A stretch of DNA of 64,000 nucleotides from Apiotrichum sp. Y4204 (lineage: Eukaryota > Basidiomycota > Tremellomycetes > Trichosporonales > Trichosporonaceae), in the NCBI GenBank assembly GCA_025531455.1, contig JAMYHL010000001.1, positions 744,001-808,000 on the forward strand, read 5' to 3'. Below, one piece after another: positions 45,806-58,545 of the stretch. Under the pieces are notes generated by a model, which was given only the letters and a program-made list of their open reading frames with translations, was not told the origin of the DNA and did no database searches. The translations under genes and the position numbers were made by a program. Numbering within the stretch: the first letter of the stretch is position 1; each line of letters begins with the position of its first letter.

Positions 45806-48800
45806 GGCTGCTGTTGCTTCTGATGCAAGTTGATCTTTGCGCGTCAGCTTGGCATCGTAGCGCGGGTGGGGGTGGAACGGCATCGCCATCGCGGCCGTGG
45901 CCTGGGTGATGGTTTTGAGGGGGGTTGGTAGCCCGCGAGCGGACCGCGAAGGTGAGGGTGGTGTGTCGGTTGCAACATTGCAGAAATTGTCACAAGCCAG
46001 CCTTGTTATTGCGAGTGGAGGTTTCTGCCTCCTGGCACAAAGACTTTCCGTCCCACTCTGGCACTCAAGCTCAGATTATGGCTTGGCGGCTGGCGCCAGC
46101 TTTGGATTTGGCATTTCTGGTTGCTGAAAATATGTGATGGATGGAGAGTGCCATGCAAGAGCTCAAGGGACTCACCTGAGGGTCAGGGATAACCGATTGC
46201 GGGGTTTGGCTGGGAGCGTGGCCAGTGGGATATCAGAGGCTGCGCTGGTAGCGGCGAGAGGACTGAGGGCGTTTTGGGGTAGGAGTGAGGTAGCGGGGGA
46301 TGCGGGTGAAGTAGAGTGAAAAGAGAAACGATGATAGAGGGATAAAGAGAGGATGAGGAGGATGTGGATGTGGGATGGATGGGGACAAATGACGAGGGGG
46401 GGGGGGTGAGTGACCGCCGGGTTTGATGTCCGCAATGCAAGACCGAATGAATATGTGGGTGGGATTATCGATGACTCATTGTAGCCGGGGCGGGGAGGGC
46501 CAACGGGCGGGCGGGCAGACGGGCGCGCGGTGAGAGTCAATAGCCATCCATAGTAGCGGCAGTAGCGCAGTCGCGCATAGAATAGGGGCACAAAGCGAGC
46601 CAGTGATGCAAGTGGTGGTGCCAACCGTGTCCATCGTTAGGCGTAGGAGCGCAGGAGCAGAAACGCATTGTCATGTTGCCCAGGGTTTGAATTCCGAACA
46701 GCCGGGGGGAGTAAATAAAGTATGCACGTCGGACACGACCCCGTTCGGTAGTTGTGGGGTTGTTCGGGTAATGGAGAGCAGCACGCGGAGAGGATGAGAG
46801 CAGCGCCGAGGATAGCATCCCAGTCGAGTCGAATAGCGCGAGGAAGACCAAAATGGACCACGGTGCAAGTAGGCATGAGTGCGAGGAAGAGCGGAACAGG
46901 CATCGAGATCAGTATCGAAAGAACGGTACACATGTCAGCGATCAGTCTGAACGATGCCCGTTGACGCGTTTACTCACAGTCGCTGGTGGTAGTAAGAAAA
47001 GTATAGATGAGAAAGCGACAAAGAAGAAGGATGATGTGTTGTTGATGAACTGCTCTTGCTTTTGTGGATCCGCGTCGAGGTGGCAGTTTGTGCGCGGAGC
47101 TGCTTGCTAAGGATTCTCGGACTTGACAAGGTGTGCTCTGGACAGGGGCAGCGATCGTCGTCTTCTGGAATGTATGCGACCTGATGACGTCCTCGGTCTG
47201 ACGGTCTCCGTCTTTGCTTTTCCGTTTTTCAGCTCGTGCACACACTACTTCTCTACACAACAAAAGGACTGCTGGCTTCTGGCGCGTAACAGGCGTCTGC
47301 GAGCTGTGGGCCCTGTGGGTGGTGCGGACTGCAAGGCGCGCAAATATGCGTGCTTCGCGTGGGAATCCGTGGGAACGATTTATCGATTTGCACACAACGC
47401 TCGACGACTGATCGACTAGGGCGGGCGGTCTTAGTCTGACGTTGTTGGTGCTGCGGCGTCTTGGATCTAGGGGTAGGATTGAATACAGCAACAGATACCG
47501 AAAGTCGCCCTCAGACGCTGTCTCCCGCCCCGTCGACGCTGCCTGACCCCTCGCCCTCGATCGACAAGGCGGTGGGGACACCGTTGGGGATTCCGATATG
47601 AACGAGCCATGCCAAGCTCACCACTTTGGACCACTGCACCACTCGCGGTGTCCGAGCTGGTTGGCTGCGAAAGCCAGTGATGTGATTGCGGAGCACGGCT
47701 ATATCGTGCGCGAAAGCAGCCAGGCAAAGTGTCGGACTCGGAATGCCGCCCAATAACGTCAGCAGAAAGCGGACCCTATGTCTCCGGCCTCCGACCCGCG
47801 ACCCCGCAACCCAACAACATCTTTGGTTCTAGCATTTCTGGTCGCGTCATCCGATTCAATGCAGATATCCAGATATCCAGTAGCCATAGTCAAGCCAGTC
47901 ACCGGCTACAACTTGGCTTCCCGGCCGAAAGTGCTCGCCGCTCAACGACGGAGCGAGCAAAGATTCCCATATCGCTGATTCAAGATTCCTTGAAGGGTAT
48001 GCTGTTAGGCTGCTAGGCTGCCTGAAGAATCGCTGTGATACACCTCATAGGATCATAGGTAGGTAGAGAGGGGTCACACTGCACACAGACTCTACAAAGG
48101 CCAGAGGAATACAATTCATGAGACATAGATTGGAGGCTGTGGCGAAGTCACCTGTTCACCATGTCTGTGATCTCTGACACTCCGAGTGGGTGACGCTATG
48201 TCCCCAGCTCCGCGGTCTGGACTGTGACTTGAGGATGGTCGCAGTCTACCTCCCTAATTAGTGTACTTGAAGTGCATGCATCTGGGCGATGACCCATGCA
48301 CCCATGTCCTATGCATTCAACAATCCAAAGGAGAGCAGGGCATTTTAGTAGCTCGTGGATTGCAGATGGTTGGTCTGGGCAGATCTGGCTGAGGTCGTCA
48401 ATGTTCCGCATCGATTGTTGACTCTCATGATCTCATGGCCTCATGACGGTATATCACGTGACCGCACTGTAAAAGAGGGCACAGCCAGGAGCACGAAGAG
48501 TTCAGCAATGTGGATCTGCGGATGCTGGGCCGCGATGCCGCGACGCGTCCCGCGGGTCTCAAGCACGTAACGCGCAACAGCGCACTCGTTGAACGCAAGT
48601 GATATTGGTATCTGCATCATCAGCTATGGCATTCTCGCCGCGCCCGGCTCAACATCATTAACATCAACTGTATGACGCGCATGGACGCGCCTCCCCCCCA
48701 TAATCCCATGATGGTCCGAACGCCTGGCTCCGAACTGGATTGCCACCATGGGCCATGAGCCAGGGGCGTCTGGTGGCGCACAGTATACAGTACAGGCGTC

Positions 48801-51800
48801 CCACTTTTCGGCGCCCCTTCCACTCTGGCGAGCTGGCGACAATGGGATTACACGACGTTGATGCTGACAAAGCGATGCGCCGGTTGTGATCGTCGCGCGT
48901 CGGATCAGCGGTCCGCGGATAACGGATCAACAAAGGATCATCGGATCAACCACTAGGTGATCAAGTACCTCCCAGTCGGTCAAGAGGGCGCACCGCCGAA
49001 TGTTACTCGGAGCCTGACGCAACTCACCAAGCCCTGCAAGCTGCAGCCACTAAGGCCTCTACGGCCACTACGGCCTTCACTCCTGACCACCGCTGCTCAC
49101 GATTGGGCCTCGATGCAGCTCAGACCTGGCGCCCAGATATCGGCCTGGAAATGCAGCAAGATTGGGCAGCGTTTTGAATACACTCATTTGTTGAGCAAGT
49201 TTAATAAACTGGAAACCCAGAGACCTAAGGCCTGAGGCCGGCCACGGATCATTCTGGGTAATCCGAAACCCTCACCGCGCCATCGACGTGTCCACTCCGG
49301 GGTGATGTGTGGTCCACTGCTGGCCTCCGGTCTCGGGATTTCCGTTCTGGATCCTGGTTCTGGTATTCACGGCCCTTCGGATAGCTTCGGATCCCTCCAG
49401 CTCCAGGATCCAGGATATAGGACATGCCAGGAGTGCTCCGGATTGCAGGATGACAAGGATCTAACTAACGATAGCCTCGTTACGGAGCTCCGCCGCCCTC
49501 TTTCCCTTCTCGCGCTTCTGCCCCGGTCGCGCCAACGTTCCGTGTGCCAACGTGCTCTCTTCGGCCCGCGCACAGACCCACGACCACCCCACACGGACCG
49601 CCGTCCGCGCCATCCCGGGCATCTTGCCCGCCGGCCTCGCAGCCTGTTGGTCTCCTGGCTCCTGGCCCTCTGAGCTCAGCCAATCTGTCTCTCGCCGAGC
49701 CTCGGCTCCGTTGCAAACAGCCGGATACGTTTCACCGTCTCAGACGTTTTGGAGTTTGGCGTCGGCACCATATGGGTAGCACCGACTGTCTGGCTGTCTC
49801 GCGGCTTATCTGCTCCGCCCCAAGCTCCAAACCTCATGGATATGAGGACGGCGTCTTGCACAATGGAGGCCGCAATCCCGCGGAGGCAAACGAGAATGGA
49901 CCGCTGGGACATGGTCCCAGGATTGTGGACTTCCAACACGACGCCATTCCGCCACGCGTACCATGCACGCCGCCACACGCCGCCACACGCCGCCTCGAAG
50001 TACGCCTCGGACCCCATCGACGCCACCCATGTCGAGGGCAGCCTGTCAAGCTGCAAAACCTGCCAAGTTGCTCTGCATGCACCGCAGGCAGCTCCTTAAT
50101 AGCCTCACTGCTTGCCCCTAGCCGGCTATGTGGGCATACCCGCATTCCGGGACTTGTCGCAGTGGTCCAAGTTGTGCGATCCTTGATATCATGGCTTGGT
50201 GTGGAGATACGCCGGAAGCCACCGTGCACCGCGCACCGAGTGTGCTGGGCGTGCTGGGCAGTGCACAGTGCCTGCTGCGATCGCGCCTCGTGTCACCTCG
50301 ACGCAGGTATACAGGTACGCAGGTACGCTGGGGCCCGTAGAAGAGTCAGGAATGCCGGGTAGGTTGGCCGTGTGCAGCGCCCCCTCGTTTCAAGCCACAA
50401 CTTGAGCTTGTGTTTGCTAGCGCCCTGCCTGCACCCTGCGCACAACAGACGGCGACGCGGCGACACTCCGGCGCTTCTCGTCGCGCTCTCCCGGTCCATT
50501 CTTGCGAGTCCTCCTGTCACCTGTTCCATCCATACGTGTCCTCGATATCCTCGATTCTCGATCCTTGTACCCTCGTGTGTCTGTGCAGGCATGTGCACAT
50601 GTGCAGAGCGCGGATCGCACGGAGTTACGGATCCTGCAAATCCTGCAAATCCGGACTGCCTATGTGTATCAGCTGCTCGCAAGGTACGCCGCGCTCGACC
50701 GCTAGCCGCTCTCAAGACTCTGACGACTCTCGCTACTCTTATACGTGCCGCGTCGGCGGTCAGGGTAGCGGCGTGCGGCGACGACAACTGCGAAGCTGCG
50801 AGGCTGCGGGCTTGCTAGCGCTTGCCCAGCCAGCTATGCTGTTTCTCGGCGCGCTCGGACCCCCGCCCCACAGCGCGCACAGATCTCAGGGCGGCGCGCA
50901 GGAGAGCAAGGAGGGGGGAGGCGGAGGGGGCGCGAAGGGGGCGCGGAGGCGCCGGAGCGGACAAACCTTGCGACCTGCACGACCAGGACGTACTGCCCTA
51001 CTACTGTTGTCCTCACCAGGTGCAGCAGTACGGCCAGCATGCCAGCAGCTGCCAGCACTGCACATGTGCTTGCCGCTGCCGCTGCAATGTTCAATCGGAC
51101 AGCATTCCTAGCCACTCCTTGCTCTCCTCGCGCACTCTCCATCGTGCCAGCCAGGGTCCGCATCATGAAGAGCCGGCCAGCTGACCACCCGGGGGCCCAC
51201 TGGTGCAGCTGTTGCACGCCAGACGCGCCAGGCAGCGCCACTACCAATACTACCACCACCACTGCCACCCTCCACACGACCTCGACTGCATACGTGCACG
51301 ACATCACAAGAAGCTTGAAGCCAGAAGCATGAAGAAGCGAGTGAGCGCGATCACAGCTGATCGCACCAGCAGTAGTGCAAAACGTATTCCGAGTGCACGC
51401 GCGGTGCCCAATGCGCAGTCAGTGTTCGGTGGCCACCCAGCTTGCGTGCCCCGGGCCAAACGCCCTGCCGGCTCTGGCTGCCGCGACGTGTGAGAGAGTC
51501 AGTTGTCGCGCCGCCGTCGTTCCATCCGAATGGACGCGAGCATGACAATCATGACCTGAGCAACGCGTCCATCATCACGCTTCTTGGTGTTTCTCTTCTC
51601 CTTTCCGTCTCTCTCCCTCTCTCCCTCTCCGCCCCCTAGCCCATTGCTTCGGCTCACTACTCACCACCCACCCATCCATCCAGCCATCCATCACCAGCTC
51701 ACAACCCATCAACCCCCCCACACCGTCGATTTCCTTTCGCTCTCCCCCACCCTCGCCGCATCGGGCACCAGCTTGCACGCAGCTCTCGTCCCATCAATCA

Positions 51801-52553
51801 ATCGGTTCTCGCGCCGATCGCTCGTCTCTCATCAACGCCCATTCTCTCACTACTACTCGCACTACTCTTACCTCTATACTGCCGCCGCCACCACCGTTGC
51901 CGTTACGCTTTCTTGGCTCGCCGTCCGCTTCCTCGTCCACACTCTCGTTGCCTGCCCTCGCTCTTTGTCTCTTTAATTCTCCGTCCCCCGTCTATCCCCT
52001 CAAACTCTTTCCGCTTCTCTCCCTCTTCCTCCTTCTCTTTTATCAACAGCCTTTGTTGTCCTCCAGATCTTCCCGGTGATCGCCCGCCTAGTACACCGAC
52101 TACCCCTAGCCAACAACCACTAGTCTCGGCACATCAGCGCTATCTCTCATTGTTCCTTGCTCTACTCTGATCGTCGCATTCTCGCCCCGACACTACTAGG
52201 GCCGTCCTCGCCGCTGCCTGACAGAGTGTTCGCACCACCCCTTGTCTTCACGGCGTCCTCTTTGGCTCGACAGCGTCGGCCCTCTTCCTAACCGCCCAAC
52301 TCGGTCCACGCTCTCTTCCTCTCCCAATTCTCCTTTGCACTGGTGCCTTGCCGGAATCTCGACCCTGTTATACTGTTACGCCTCTTGCACGTTGTGCGCC
52401 TCTGACCCGCATCAACATACCGTATCCTTGAACTCTCGAATCGTGTTGAGGCATAAAAACCACAACCCCACTCCTTGCACCATTGCACCCCCATAGTCTC
52501 TCTTAACACTCTTGATCTGATTTGGTCTCAGAGCAGACTTTTCCCCAGCACCC
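45806..52553. other. 6.7-kb stretch without a supported gene
   Basis: About 45806-46650 is leader/promoter of G6PD (pyrimidine-rich on the minus strand, with a probable 5' UTR intron). About 51560-52553 is a ~1-kb pyrimidine-rich leader of the RasGAP gene on the plus strand. Between them are long open frames on both strands (for example plus 49544-50362, minus 49676-50056, minus 50834-51307 with hydrophobic segments), but they overlap each other, lack recognisable domains and sit in GC-rich repetitive sequence. I do not call them genes. Confidence 0.42.
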
Positions 52554-55500
52554 ATGGCAGCGACTTGGTCATACGAAACACCGGTCGAATTTCATGTCGC
52601 CGCCGGCGTCGTCCCGCAGGCCCCGGCGTCTGCACTTCCGGCGCCGTCGAGAAAGCAACCTTCCACTGGGGGTGTCGACATTGTGCGTAGAACTGGCGTG
52701 ACTCAGGAGTGGACGCTCGTGCATCACCAGTGGCGAGTGTCCTCCCTTCCCCAACAGGGCGAAACCTGACTGAGCCTGACTGTGGCGACGAAGCCCTTGC
52801 CCCTCAATCTCCACCCCCACAGAGAACTGACACAACAGCCACAGCCACTGAGCGGTAAACTTCGGTCATCCCAATTCCCTCGACCAGACTCTCCTCCAGG
52901 GTCGCCCCGGTTGCAGGTTGGGTCCCCGGACAATGGCATTCCGCGACGGGGGAACTCGACACCACCCCGGGTCCGTACTCGGCCGCCAATCCAGAGCAGC
53001 GCCTCGTTCACCCTTGGGTCTCCTCAACACACTGCGCACACTGCCCGGAGCCGTACGTCCATGCGACAGCCAGATAAGGGCATCCAGGGTTGTCTCTGTG
53101 CTGATATTGGAGCAGATTCGGATGCTGGAGGACGTGGCCAGTCCACATGGAGGGCACCCAACGCACTCACGGGACCGGAACGCGGTCTCGCGACAAAATG
53201 GCTGTCTGGTCGAGTGACGATAACGCTCATCGGCAAAGGCGGAAAGGACGGCGGCGAGTTGCGCGTGTTCCGTGTGTCAAATGCTCCCAATAAGACGGTG
53301 GTGAGTGCGTGGTCTGCAAGTCGAAGTGACACAATGACCCTCGCTCGCTTCGGAGAAAGACACAGCGACTGATCTGCGCAGCAACAGCGGTTATGCTTTT
53401 CGCACATCATACCTCCGGTTGACAGCGAGCAGGGATGGGGTATCCTGGATGTGCAGATGGTGCACCCATCTATCTCAACGCGCAAACATGGTCTCTCCAT
53501 AAGGCTCATGGTGCCACGACCGGTTGAAGAGCTGCCAAGCGCTCCGCCACCGGTGCCGGCAATTCCGCGAGAGCTTTCGCGACCATGGCATGAGAAGGCT
53601 GCCGCGGCACTTGCGTCTTCCCCGCCAGCCAACTTTCTCAGCTCGTCCCACATTCTTCCGCACCGCAAACGCCAACCGAGTGAGACCAAGTTTTCCTTCA
53701 GTGTCCTCCCTCGGAGCCGAACGCGAAGCAAGACGGTATCTATGCCTTCAGTCGAGCCTGTGCTATCATCACCGATAGCTGAGAACCCGAATCAGCAAAA
53801 GTCTCATACCGGCTCTGACGTCTCGTCAACTGCGGAATCGGAGCCTGCAGAATACGAGGCACTACTGTATCTGTCGTTCAAGACTCAGCGGGACCGCGAC
53901 GAATGGTTCACCATCTTCCGGTCTCTCGGCAAATTGCCATTGGAGAACGGTCGCCAAGCGCGCCCCCACCGTCGCCTCCGTGTCGGTGTCCTTGATCTGG
54001 CCGAAGTGAGCCCAACAAACCTCCAACCTTGGACACGGCGATACGGCGATGGGTCCAGCACCCAGCCAGACAATATCTCCGCAGGCAGTGTCTCCACTGA
54101 GGGTTTGCGTAGCTCGGCCAAAGTTCCATTATCTCCCAAGGTGAAAAGCGAGAGTGAAGACGCTAGGCGCTCGCCGGCTCGTCCTGGCTGGTCCTGGAAA
54201 GAGCGCATGCGGGTGGAATTGTGAGTCCAACGGTCTTGTACTCGTGGCTGGTTGAACTTATGCGCTAACCCAAGAATGCTTGACAATACACTTGTTGCGC
54301 GCACAGCCTGGACAAAAGCACAGGAGCAAGGGGGCACGCCGTTTTGGGGAGAAAGCTTTCAACTTATTGACATCCGACCGTTCTCAACATGTACGCTTCA
54401 TCTTCTCAAGCACAGGAATGAAAAGGCGCCAATTTTGTTTGGAAAGGTTGACCTGCCCCTCGTATCAACCTTCGCGAAAACCGAGGACGAGCGGTATCCT
54501 GTTCGGTCAATCAGCGGCGCAGTTATTGGGGAGATTCGCCTTGCCGTGCACTATCAAGAAGTTGACGTTATACCAATGACCGAGTACGACCGTCTGGTAA
54601 GTCCATCATACCGACAGGCGCTCATTCTGTTACAGCCGCTGTTCAAGGCCGAGCTGGGCTCGAAGTTCTTGTACGTTATGGGTGGACGCGGTGTGCTCGA
54701 GGGCACGACCGAACAGCTTTGCCGAATCGCCTTGTGCGAGGGCAAGCTGATGCAGCGCACCCAAGACATGGCGACCATTGAAGCATCCTCAGGTGAGTGT
54801 GATACTGCCTAAGCCTAAAAGAACCTTGTTGGGGCCCACATGCTAACCATCCTTAGCTGGAAGCACCCTGTTCCGCAGCACCACTCCTCTATCGAAGGCA
54901 ATGGAGGTGGTGCTGCGCATGATGTGCTCCGAATTCCTGGAAGCCTCGCTCGGGCCAACTATCCGCAAGGTCCTCAAGGAGGGCATTGAACTTCGCCTGT
55001 TCTACCACTTCGAAGGTGGTGGTAAAAACGGGGCTATAAACTTCGCCGGTGTCGCCCCGATAATGCAGCTGATAGAAATGACTTGGGCGAACATGTACGG
55101 TGAGTATTGCAAGTGTTACACGAGGCCCTGACTGACTCCAGCCAACCGCCATCTGTTCCCCAAGTACGCCTTTTGAAGAGAGTCCTACTGACCACAGCTT
55201 CATCCGACACTTGCTCGCGCATTTGTTCAAGAAGGTCAAGGAGTTCCACGACGACGGGAATGATCTTCTCCGGTACAAGGCAGTGTCGTCGTTTGTATTC
55301 GTGAGTGGTGCCGCCCAACCTTCCACTAACCTGCAGCTACGCCTAATCGGGCCAGCCCTCATGAGCCCACATCTTTTCAACCTCGCAGATTGTAAGTTGC
55401 TTCATCCCACGATTTGAACAGGATTTGCCTAACGAGGTTCGCAGATTCAGAGTTTAACAAATCCGCAGGCCTTCTTCCCAGTGGCTATCAGCGGACCCTA

Positions 55501-56722
55501 ACACTGGTGGCCAAGGTCTTGCATCAGCTCGCCTTCTTTTCTGACCGTGAAATGTTGCGCCATCAGGAACTCTCCCTTTTCAAGTCGTTCATCACCAAGA
55601 ATACGGAAGCCATGATAGACTACCTCATGTACCTTGTGGTGAGTAGCCACCGGTTTGAATCATCAGCGATTTCTAACACAAAAGACACCAAATGGACCAT
55701 GGGAGAATGAGCCAGTGTCGGTCGAGATTCACGACATGGTCGCGGAGCGCAAGGAGTTCCTCCCCGAGTTCCACGGAGAGTCAATACCACGACTCACCAT
55801 TGCTGGTGCTATCGACCTCGGCGCAGACTGGGCTATCTGCACCGAGACATGGTACGAAAAGCGCGCCCATCCTGGATTCAAGCTCACTACGGCAATCTCG
55901 AGTGTCGAAGGGATCGAGCCTCTCATAGAGCAGTACGACGCATTCTTGGACAATGTCCATGAACTGGCGTTCCCAGTCGAGACCGTGGAGCCACTGCCAC
56001 CGATGGCCGAGCGTACAATCACCCCGTGTCCTTCTCGACCCAGCCTCTTTAGCGTATCAACAGCAGACACGACGCCGGGCTCTGACGACTCACACGGCGT
56101 CATTGTCCCTGTTCGTCGTTTATTCGGCTTTGTTCCCTCCAAGGCAGTGCCGGAGTCGGAAACATCAGAGTCGTCTTCGAACCTGCCGTCCTTGCTCCCC
56201 GATGCCAACGATCCTGGAGATGAAGGGGACGCACACATCGATGAGAGTGGTGGAGTGATCACTCCTGAGCCAGCAGAGCCTCTTGACCTACTGGATTCGA
56301 ATGCTCTGTCAAATGTGGGACCCAGCACACGCAGCTATAGAAACATAGTGAATGACAGCCCTTCCGCTCCAAAGCGGTCACTTCCCGCCACACCGAGTGA
56401 GGAAGATGAAGCCAGCGACGCGGCTACTCCACGCCGGGACTCCGCACCCCGCGCCTTCCCGATGCCCCCGGTCGCCCCCATCCAGATCGTCCGCCGTTCC
56501 AGCCTCACGCCGTCGTTGTCTCCCACCACACGCATACATCCCTTCCACGCTCTCCGTTCTGCTCCCCCGGACGCCGATATTCCCCCACCCGAACCGACGC
56601 CAAAGTCGACTCACAAGTCCACACGCCGGAAACGTCGTCCCACTCTCCCACACCTTTTCCTCGGTCTTGGCAAGTCCAATGACCCTCCGCCACCCCTCCC
56701 CCCTATGCCCCTCGACCGCTAG
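52554..56722 (+). CDS. C2/RasGAP-domain Ras-family GTPase-activating protein (Bud2/GAP1-like)
   Basis: Ten exons: 52554-52729, 52823-53300, 53382-54220, 54275-54792, 54857-55099, 55142-55163, 55198-55300, 55337-55391, 55445-55638 and 55685-56722, giving 1221 residues. Exon 1's donor (GTGGCG) is the weakest call. A probable PH-like region (about 190-430: TKWLSGRVTITLIGK, EYEALLYLSFKTQRDRDEWF) is followed by a C2 domain (about 500-590: ARTAWTKAQEQGGTPFWGE, STCTLHLLKHR). The RasGAP domain (about 620-880) has arginine finger Arg677 in GSTLFRSTTPLSKAME, GPTIRKVL, LRLIGPALMSP and TLTLVAKVLHQLA. A disordered Ser/Pro tail follows. RasGAPs speed GTP hydrolysis by Ras or Rsr1-type GTPases. PH-C2-GAP order fits the Bud2/CLA2 and RASAL-like group; the exact target is unknown. 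Exon 6 has only 22 nt. Confidence 0.88.
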
Positions 56723-57242
56723 TTGCCACAAGTGTGGGCAATGGCATAGGTTATGGTGGTGGCAACATTGCTCGGCCACGAGACCCGGCTGCAAACCGAC
56801 TTTTCGGCTTAAACCCATGCCAACGCCTCTCTGGCCGTAAACGACCTGCTTCTTCCTTCCAGTTCCCAACACATTCAACCCACATTTGTCAAGCACAAAC
56901 ACGACACTCGATGATTGACGAACCTCTGCCATCTATCTGCATGACGCCACGAACTACCTTCCATCTCCCAACCCGACTCCAACTCGGATAATGCCCATTT
57001 GCACCGGCGACCTGGCCTTTGTAGTATCGTTCCCGTCCTTCTAGACCATTTACAGTATAAGTAGCTTTTATCTTTGCCTCCCCTCCCCCTTCCCATAGTA
57101 TAGCCCTCGCCCCATTTTGGCAGTTTCGCAGTCGCACCTCGGCCTTCGTGCTCCGAGGTACTGTACCCCACTTGCAACTTTTATTCGTTGTGAATGCCCG
57201 TGTTATACATACAATCGCTCTATAGTACTGATGACGCCACGT
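56723..57242. other. convergent intergenic region between RasGAP and RCL1
   Basis: No gene seen; it should contain both 3' UTRs. Confidence 0.5.
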
Positions 57243-58545
57243 TCACGCCATTGCCCTGTTGACGTTGCTGTAGCCGATGCCGACGCATGAGACGAGGACC
57301 TCGCCGGTGCCAGTGTGCTGTGGTGCGGACTCGTCGCTGTCCTCGGCCTTTGGCGCCGGGGTGATCTTGAACTTGACTCCGAAGAATGTCATAATGTCGC
57401 GGAGGAACTGAATTCTGCGGATGTTAGCGACGATTCTTTGAAGCTTACCCCCGACCGTCACTCACGAATGCGCTGTCAAGTCACCAAAGAGACACTTTCC
57501 GACGTCCTCCTTGCCGAGCACCATGAGCAGAAGCACAAGCCACTGGTGTTGGCTGTCGACGCATCCGCCATGCGAGATCTCCTCGAGGAGCAGCCGTGCC
57601 GCATGCGCCGCGACATCCTCGGGCGTCTGCATGATAGCAACGCCCTTGGCAGGCGGGAGGGTCAGCGCCTCAGCCGAATGGAGGACGTCGGTCGTGCTCT
57701 GTGCGACGAGCGTGATCCCGTAGCCTGGGGACTTGCCCGCGTCGTCGCCCTTGTACACGTCCGTGTAAATGTGGATGTCGGGGATATAGCGATTGAGCAC
57801 CGCGCGCGCGGCCTCGACCATGCGGTTCGCAAACTGCGGCGACACGCGTGTCGAGTATGAGATTCCTCTGATTTTGCGGATCCGCCCCACTTCAGTAAAG
57901 TTTAGAGTCTTGAGCTGCTTCACGACCGGACACTTGAAGAGGACGCAGCCGCCGCCGAGCGGCGCGGCACCCCGCTTTTTGATCTGCAGCTCCATGTCGC
58001 CCACGCCGAACAGGTGCAGGTGCGGCAGCGTGACGGTGCGTACGGCGTCCGCGGACAGGTCCTGCCCCTCCGCGCCTGTGACGCCGTACAGGAGCACGTC
58101 GAGCGGCTTTTTGCAGAACGGCGCGAGCGGGACCAGCACTTCGAGATAGTATCCCACCGACCGGCCTAGCGCACATGTGTGCTGGAACGAACCGCCGGGG
58201 AGGAGACCCGGGTGGAAGATGAAGCCCGTACCTGTGTGTCAGCGCGGCTGGAGCTGCGGAACAGTGTAGAGCAGTTGCCCAGGAGTCAAGTAGCTGTAGC
58301 CAGTACTTACCAGTGACATTGATCTCGATCGTGCTTCCGTTCGTAATCTTCTCAATCAACCGGAGGAGATTGACCTCGTAATCGCGCAGACCGATGTGGA
58401 CGTCGTCTGAGCGGATGCCGTCGACGCGGATTGAGCGGCCCGAGAGGATCGAGAGCACAAGCCGCTGGCGCAGGTACTTGTGCGTCGTGAAGCGGAGGAG
58501 GTCCGCCTTGACTGCTGGTTTGGAAGACGGTTTTCTCGGTGCCAT
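57243..58545 (-). CDS. RCL1: RNA 3'-terminal phosphate cyclase-like protein Rcl1, 18S rRNA processing
   Basis: Three exons (minus): 58311-58545, 57466-58231 and 57243-57414, giving 390 residues. Conserved blocks appear in family order: LRQRLVLSILSGRSIRV (about 25-41), GLRDYEVNLLRLIEKITNGS, GTGFIFHPGLLPGG, CALGRSVGYYLE, VTGAEGQDLSADAVRTVTLP, IKKRGAAPLGGGCVLF and SYSTRVSPQFANRMVEAAR. The combination with eukaryotic features (RSDDVHIGLRDYE, LLLEEISHGGCVDS) identifies Rcl1 rather than the true RtcA cyclase. Rcl1 is a nucleolar, U3/Bms1-associated factor needed for cleavage at site A2 of pre-rRNA. Its length matches the usual ~370-390. It is divergent from the RdRP gene, with 1.5 kb between. Confidence 0.93.

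Noticed and set aside
46172..46624. 150-codon minus-strand frame ending at a splice donor upstream of G6PD
   Set aside because: It is CT-rich leader translation. The donor is better explained as the start of a 5' UTR intron.
49544..50362. 272-codon plus-strand open frame
   Set aside because: It overlaps an equally open minus-strand frame (49676-50056), has no domain, signal or splice pattern I recognise, and is rich in Cys/Arg/Pro as expected of chance translation of GC-rich repeats.
50834..51307. 157-codon minus-strand frame with two hydrophobic stretches
   Set aside because: The hydrophobic runs come from GTGGTGGTAGTA- and GCAGCGGCAGCG-type simple repeats, and the frame overlaps others on the plus strand. 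Not supported as a gene.
52554..56722. First reading as a DOCK-type exchange factor
   Set aside because: The spliced protein has an arginine-finger block (TLFRSTT) and LRLIGPALMSP, which are RasGAP motifs; no DHR2 features are present.
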